9,510 nucleotides of DNA from Acidimicrobiaceae bacterium (GTDB lineage: Bacteria > Actinomycetota > Acidimicrobiia > Acidimicrobiales > Microtrichaceae): contig DORQ01000225.1 of NCBI GenBank assembly GCA_003514205.1, forward strand, positions 1 through 9,510, read 5' to 3'. The notes beneath the pieces are model-generated. The model was not told where the DNA came from, searched no databases, and was given only the letters and a program-made list of their open reading frames with translations. The position numbers and the translations under genes are program-made. Shown piece by piece: positions 5,351-9,510 of this stretch. The first letter of the stretch is position 1. Each line of letters opens with the position of its first letter.

Positions 5351-5355
5351 AGGAG
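5351..5355 (+). promoter_or_regulatory. Ribosome binding site fixing the TTG start at 5363
   Basis: AGGAG lies seven nt before TTG at 5363 and is the strongest Shine-Dalgarno sequence in this gap. No ATG or GTG in frame is similarly placed, so the gene most likely starts with TTG. Confidence 0.65.
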
Positions 5356-5362
5356 CTGAACG

Positions 5363-6577
5363 TTGAACGAATCAACCCCAGCCACATCCGTTCACCGCAG
5401 TGAAGAACAGGACGGGCAACTGGCGCTCCAGACTGGCCTCCAACTCACCGCTGGCGTTCGACGAACCGAGCAGTTGGGGCTCGGTGATCGGATCGCAAAG
5501 CTCTGCGTAGATCGTGTTGACGAGATGCAATTAGCCCGGCGAATGCCAGCTGATCTCGCGGCAGAGATTGCACAGCTCGACGCGTTCCGGCTTCTGGTGC
5601 CTCGGGAGTTCAACGGCCTGGAGATGACCCCCAGCCAGGCAGCGAGCGTGCTCAGCGACGTGGCGCGGGTGAATGCATCCGCCTCCTGGTGCGTCATGAT
5701 TGGCGCCACCACCGGCTCGCTCTGCGGTCGAATGGTTTCAGCAGGGGCACGGGAAGTGTTTGCGGGTTCTGGACCCTGGGGCGGGACCTACGCCCCGATG
5801 GGGCGAGCGACAGCGGTCCCGGGCGGATGGGAACTCACCGGGTCGTGGCAATGGGGCAGCGGCTCCCAGAACTGCGAATGGCTCGCCGGGGGCGCAGTCT
5901 GTGAGGACGGGGTGATTCGGCTCTGCTTTCTCCCAGCGTCCGAGTGCGAGATCTCCGAGAACTGGGATGTCTTGGGGTTGGAAGGCACCGGCAGTCACGA
6001 TTGGTCCTGCGAAGCTGTGGTGGTGCCCGAGGAGCGCTGCATCGACATCTTCGGCGGCGAACCGACTCAGGGAGGTCCGCTGTACCAGTTCCCACTGTTC
6101 GGATTGCTCGCCTCGGGCGTCGCCGCAGTGGCGCTTGGGATTGGTCAGGCCTCGCTGGCGGCATTCGCCGAATCCGCTGCCCGCAAGTCCGTCGGAGCAC
6201 GTGGAGCCTCACTCGCAGACCGGGGAACCACTCAGGCTGAGTTCGCTCGCTGCTCTGCCGCCATCGGCTCCGCAGCGAGCTACCTCCACGCCGTGTTGGA
6301 GTCGACCTGGGACTCAGTGGCAGAGGGCGTGGCTCCGACTGTGGGCCAGCGGGCCGAGATTCGACTGGCGGCCTCCCACGCGGTGGCCGAGACCCGGGCA
6401 GTAGTTGAGTCGCTGTACACACTGTCGGGAGGCTCCGCAGTGAGACGGGATTCACCAATGCGGCGACATCTCGCTGACATCTCGGTGCTCACGCAACATC
6501 TCATGGTGGGCCCATCCACCTTCGAACTCGTCGGCAGAGTAGGCCTCGGGGTGCGTGTGAACCTGGCGGAGCTCTAG
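5363..6577 (+). CDS. Acyl-CoA dehydrogenase-fold flavoprotein, HsaA/DszC-type monooxygenase-like
   Basis: This 404-residue flavoprotein has the acyl-CoA dehydrogenase fold. The N-terminal helical domain contains FRLLVPREFNGLEM (75-88) and SASWCVMIG (106-114). The central beta domain has GGWELTGSWQWGSGSQ (154-169), the region that contacts flavin. The C-terminal helical domain ends with SGGSAVRRDSPMRRHLADI (355-373) and a TQHLMVGP stretch. The C-terminal pattern matches the type 2 domain of two-component flavin-dependent hydroxylases such as HsaA and DszC. These use reduced flavin from a partner reductase, instead of the catalytic Glu of true acyl-CoA dehydrogenases. No reductase is in the window and the substrate is unknown. 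The first 40 residues are low-complexity and not needed for the fold. TTG start with AGGAG; convergent with the large membrane protein, 38 bp apart. Confidence 0.85.
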   Translation: MNESTPATSVHRSEEQDGQLALQTGLQLTAGVRRTEQLGLGDRIAKLCVDRVDEMQLARRMPADLAAEIAQLDAFRLLVPREFNGLEMTPSQAASVLSDVARVNASASWCVMIGATTGSLCGRMVSAGAREVFAGSGPWGGTYAPMGRATAVPGGWELTGSWQWGSGSQNCEWLAGGAVCEDGVIRLCFLPASECEISENWDVLGLEGTGSHDWSCEAVVVPEERCIDIFGGEPTQGGPLYQFPLFGLLASGVAAVALGIGQASLAAFAESAARKSVGARGASLADRGTTQAEFARCSAAIGSAASYLHAVLESTWDSVAEGVAPTVGQRAEIRLAASHAVAETRAVVESLYTLSGGSAVRRDSPMRRHLADISVLTQHLMVGPSTFELVGRVGLGVRVNLAEL

Positions 6578-6615
6578 GAACTCGCCAAGCACCCCCTATG
6601 CCCAGGCGAATGCCC

Positions 6616-9495
6616 TTAGATCTCCGGGAGAGTGGTTACAGGGATCTGTGGCGAGGCTGAACCGTCTTCGCCCGATGGAGGCACCGACTCGGCACCTCCC
6701 AGCACAGTGGTGGACGGAGCGAGACCCTCCTCGATGCCGCGGCTGGACCGCTCCTCGCCGAATGGATCGTTGTCCTCGTAGCCCTCAATCGCTGCAGTCG
6801 CGAGCGCAGGGTCCACGGCCGCCCAGGTCATCGTGATGTCGGCGGTGCCCGATCGGTCGCCGGGTTCGTCTTCTTCGTCTCCGTACCAATACAGCTCGAT
6901 CGAGCACACCTCGTCCTCCTCAGCGAGCACGTACACGGTCCCGGCTTCGCCGGGAATCAAGTCGACGTCCTCGGAGGAATCACTGCTATCGCAGTACACC
7001 GCTACTGAGACGCTCGCTGGTGAAGTGATGGTTACTGCGACCGCTGATCCTCCAAGAACTTGGAATGGCTCCGTCGAGTAGCTGTAGTCAGAGAGGTCGT
7101 ACCGAACGACTGCCGAGTTGGGGTCGACACGAGAAAAGCCAGGCCGCTCGGTGGGGACATAGATGCCGTATTGGCCGTCCTCAAGAATTCCACTTCCGCT
7201 GGACTCATAGCTGGGGTCAAGCTCCTCGGGTCCGCTGTCACCTTCCTGGTTGTCCTCATCCTCAACGGCTCGGTTGAATGTGAGAATGAGTTGCTGATTC
7301 ATCGAATCAGGATCTGACTGGTCAATCTCGTAGGTATCGAAGATGTCGCCCTGTTCGTTGTACACCTCGATCCAGGTCGAGCCGTCAAACTGCAGGTGGG
7401 CCCGCAGGTACTGCGCTGCAGTCAGTTCGTAGGCAATGACATCACCGGCCGAGATATCGCCAATGATCTCGACTTCCTCTTGGATGCTCTGAGCTTTGAG
7501 GGCTTCGAGGTTCACGATCGCTGTTCGATCCTCGATTCGGCCAACGATTCGAAGGACTGCTCCGTCAATGGCCATTGCCTCGGAGCCTCCGTAGGTGTCG
7601 TATGACCCGTAGCCGGAATCCTCCTCATCGCTGCTGGTATGCAGGACTGAGAGAGTCACGTCCTCGGTGTTGGTCGTTGCTGTTGCGAGGACTGCACCTT
7701 TGGTGTCGACATCGACAAACGCAACGCCTGCTTCGTTGAGTTCCACGGTGTTTGACCCAATGGTGATGGTCTGAGTCGTTTCCGGTGCTTCGTCACTGGA
7801 GGCTCCGAAGGGAAACAGCCCTAACTCTGAGCTGTAGCGCTCAAGGATGGGCCGGGTCAGGTTGGCGACAATCCTACTGAGGTAGTCGGCAAGTGACTCG
7901 ATCGGCGAAACTGCCCAACCATCTCGTTCGGCAACTGCAACGACGGAAACTTGGTTGATGTCGAGCGCCTGAAGGATTCCTCCCTCAACGTCGTTGAGGC
8001 AGCCCTCCTCGACCACCTCGGCATCCTCGGTTGCGGAAAAGCAACCATCTTCGAGCGAATAGGTCACATCGTGGGTCACCGTCGGGAGGTCTTCGTAGTC
8101 CTCGCAGCGATACTCGCAGTCCAAGTATTCGATATAGGCGTCGCTCTCCGTGTCGACCTCCTCAATCTGTCCCTCGATCTTGAAGGAGGTCGCGATGACG
8201 CGTACCCGCGTCTCGTCGATCTTCTCTTCAGCCAGGGTGATGTCAGCCAGCTTCAACTGACTAGCGGCACCCACAATCGAGTCTGTGGCATTTCCCTCAT
8301 CCTCGGCAGTGGTACTCGACTCATTGCCCGAATCGGTGTTATCGGCGAGTTGGCCGTACACGCGCCAAACACTCACTTCCGAAGCCAATGCGTCGGCAAA
8401 GGCATGTGAGTCCCCGTTTTCGATTCCTTTGATCATCGCCATCACGGCGGCCGTGGGGTCAGCTGCCGCGGGGCCAGGATCACGACCATCGAAGTCGATT
8501 TCCTCGCCATCGAACTCCGTCATTCGTAGGTACTCGGCAAGCGTGAAGAATGGAGACAGGTACCAACCTCCATCGCGCCGAACAGCCATCACGAATAGGC
8601 CTGGCCCACCGTGAGAGCGAGCCTTCTGCCGGAGCTCCCCGAGATCCAGTTCGCCATTGCCGAACGAGGATTCGTCTCCGGCGCTGTCTGATTCGAGTTC
8701 GGCTTCGCAGGCTTGGTAGGCCTCATCCCATTCGTCCTCGTCGGCATCAACATCAATGCGCTGATCGACGCATTCGAACAGGGCGTCCTCGTATTCACCG
8801 TCGAGGCCACCGCCGAACATCCATCCAAGGCTCTTCAATGACTCGGCCAGATCGCTTCCTTCCTTCACCTCCGACGCGATCTTGCCATCAAGAATCTGGA
8901 CCTTGGCAATGTCCTCACTCAGTTGGGTTGCATTCACCTTGAGACCTGAGACGCTGAGGTTGAGGCCATCAAGCCGCGGCTCGTCAGTGGTGGGGGCCTC
9001 GACATCGGCGACGCCCAATTCCTGACTCTTCTTGAGTGAAAGCCGGTAAACGTCGGGGAGTGAGCGCACCTCGTCAGGTGCAAGCGTTGCCATGGCGCCA
9101 AGTAGGTCTTCTCCGTCGATTGCTGCGGCGAACTGCTCGACGGCCTCCTCAGGACTCGCTGCTCCGGCACCGTTGCTCATGAGGGTCGCAGTGCCGAGCC
9201 CAATGAGGGCGACCGAGACGAGGCTGCCGATTCCGATGACCAATTTGTTCGACCGTTTCGGCTTCTGCGTGGGAGCGATCGTGGCTTGTGGCCAGATGAA
9301 GTCGCCGCTCAGTCCTGGGGGTGTTCCATAGGATGATCCGGGGGCATGAGGCGGAGAGGCGGGCATCTGCGGCCAGGCGGCAGGTGTCGAGTACGGGGAC
9401 GGCGGGGGCGCCTGTTGCCAGCCTGGCGGTGGGAGCGGCGGCTGAGCTGGGCCAGATCCGGCTGGCTCCGGCGGAAATGGTGGATTGTCAGACAT
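6616..9495 (-). CDS. Large acidic single-pass surface protein with tandem duplicated domain and PPC-like beta domains
   Basis: This 959-residue protein of unknown function has an excellent start: ATG at 9495 with GGAGG six nt upstream. Residues 1-80 are Pro-rich with Gln, Ser and Gly and end in KPKRSNK. A membrane helix follows at about 84-106, so the Pro-rich tail is cytoplasmic and the rest outside. Residues about 112-325 and about 344-542 are two copies of one domain. Each starts with a SPEEAVEQFAAAIDGED-like helix (second copy DPTAAVMAMIKGIENGD) and ends with an AVRRDGGWYLSPFFTLAEYL-like segment (second copy AERDGWAVSPIESLADYL). This resembles NTF2-like/DUF4878-like extracytoplasmic domains. 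Residues about 575-670 and 676-890 are beta-rich, the latter resembling pre-peptidase C-terminal (PPC) domains (ISAGDVIAYELTA, DGQYGIYV). All eight cysteines are outside. The exterior is strongly acidic, with Asp/Glu/Ser runs, and no catalytic motif is seen. Confidence 0.8.
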   Translation of the reverse strand: MSDNPPFPPEPAGSGPAQPPLPPPGWQQAPPPSPYSTPAAWPQMPASPPHAPGSSYGTPPGLSGDFIWPQATIAPTQKPKRSNKLVIGIGSLVSVALIGLGTATLMSNGAGAASPEEAVEQFAAAIDGEDLLGAMATLAPDEVRSLPDVYRLSLKKSQELGVADVEAPTTDEPRLDGLNLSVSGLKVNATQLSEDIAKVQILDGKIASEVKEGSDLAESLKSLGWMFGGGLDGEYEDALFECVDQRIDVDADEDEWDEAYQACEAELESDSAGDESSFGNGELDLGELRQKARSHGGPGLFVMAVRRDGGWYLSPFFTLAEYLRMTEFDGEEIDFDGRDPGPAAADPTAAVMAMIKGIENGDSHAFADALASEVSVWRVYGQLADNTDSGNESSTTAEDEGNATDSIVGAASQLKLADITLAEEKIDETRVRVIATSFKIEGQIEEVDTESDAYIEYLDCEYRCEDYEDLPTVTHDVTYSLEDGCFSATEDAEVVEEGCLNDVEGGILQALDINQVSVVAVAERDGWAVSPIESLADYLSRIVANLTRPILERYSSELGLFPFGASSDEAPETTQTITIGSNTVELNEAGVAFVDVDTKGAVLATATTNTEDVTLSVLHTSSDEEDSGYGSYDTYGGSEAMAIDGAVLRIVGRIEDRTAIVNLEALKAQSIQEEVEIIGDISAGDVIAYELTAAQYLRAHLQFDGSTWIEVYNEQGDIFDTYEIDQSDPDSMNQQLILTFNRAVEDEDNQEGDSGPEELDPSYESSGSGILEDGQYGIYVPTERPGFSRVDPNSAVVRYDLSDYSYSTEPFQVLGGSAVAVTITSPASVSVAVYCDSSDSSEDVDLIPGEAGTVYVLAEEDEVCSIELYWYGDEEDEPGDRSGTADITMTWAAVDPALATAAIEGYEDNDPFGEERSSRGIEEGLAPSTTVLGGAESVPPSGEDGSASPQIPVTTLPEI

Positions 9496-9510
9496 CTCGT
9501 CCCTCCGATT

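Noticed and set aside
4588..5385. 265-codon open frame on the minus strand in another frame of the metallophosphoesterase
   Set aside because: It is low-complexity Ser/Arg/Thr-rich sequence, whereas the overlapping frame has all the metal-binding motifs.
5835..6458. 207-codon open frame on the minus strand inside the flavoprotein gene
   Set aside because: Its product is Arg/Pro/Ser-rich with no domain, and the plus strand encodes a clear acyl-CoA-dehydrogenase-fold protein over the same bases.
6582..6609. Possible terminator stem TCGCC/GGCGA between the convergent flavoprotein and surface-protein genes
   Set aside because: Only five pairs with an 18-base loop and no U-tract.
7951..8409. 152-codon open frame on the plus strand opposite the large surface protein
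   Set aside because: It has no ribosome site or domain; it looks like the complement of the acidic-codon-rich real gene.

Overview
This window looks like a chromosomal housekeeping segment of an actinobacterium, most likely a member of the Acidimicrobiia or a related high-GC lineage. The evidence is a WhiB-family iron-sulfur regulator (restricted to Actinomycetota and their phages), an actinobacterial oligoribonuclease, moderately GC-rich sequence, and several genes whose start codon lies 6-7 nt after a TANNNT -10 hexamer, the usual layout of leaderless actinobacterial transcripts. No tRNA, rRNA, insertion sequence, CRISPR array or attachment site was seen. The lineage call is inference.

Layout, left to right. 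(i) 3-293 (+) is the C-terminal part of an SRPBCC/polyketide cyclase-like protein cut by the window edge. (ii) 338-1860 (-) is a two-gene operon, tlpA-like thioredoxin then ccdA-like membrane thiol transporter, joined by an ATGA overlap. It forms an extracytoplasmic disulfide-reduction module. (iii) 1861-2043 holds a large two-step hairpin. (iv) 2044-2391 (-) is a WhiB7-type regulator with an AT-hook. Its leader of about 370-490 nt contains a candidate promoter, a 55-codon upstream ORF with its own Shine-Dalgarno sequence, and a 16-bp perfect terminator-like hairpin between that ORF and the whiB ribosome binding site. (v) 2880-3422 (-) is oligoribonuclease and 3507-3941 (+) is dUTPase, divergent and both apparently leaderless. 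(vi) 3938-5281 (-) is a calcineurin-like metallophosphoesterase, tail to tail with dut over a shared CTAG. (vii) 5363-6577 (+) is an acyl-CoA-dehydrogenase-fold flavoprotein of the HsaA/DszC monooxygenase type, with a TTG start. (viii) 6616-9495 (-) is a 959-residue single-pass protein with a Pro-rich cytoplasmic tail and a large acidic exterior that contains a tandem domain duplication.

Functionally the window is a set of short independent units: thiol redox at the membrane, nucleotide and RNA housekeeping (dut, orn), a stress or antibiotic-response regulator, and envelope or accessory metabolism. The most interesting part is the whiB7-like leader. It has every element expected of ribosome-mediated transcription attenuation, known for whiB7/wblC in mycobacteria and streptomycetes, here apparently in a distant actinobacterium. 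The second most interesting item is the 959-residue surface protein, for which I recognise no named family over its duplicated region.
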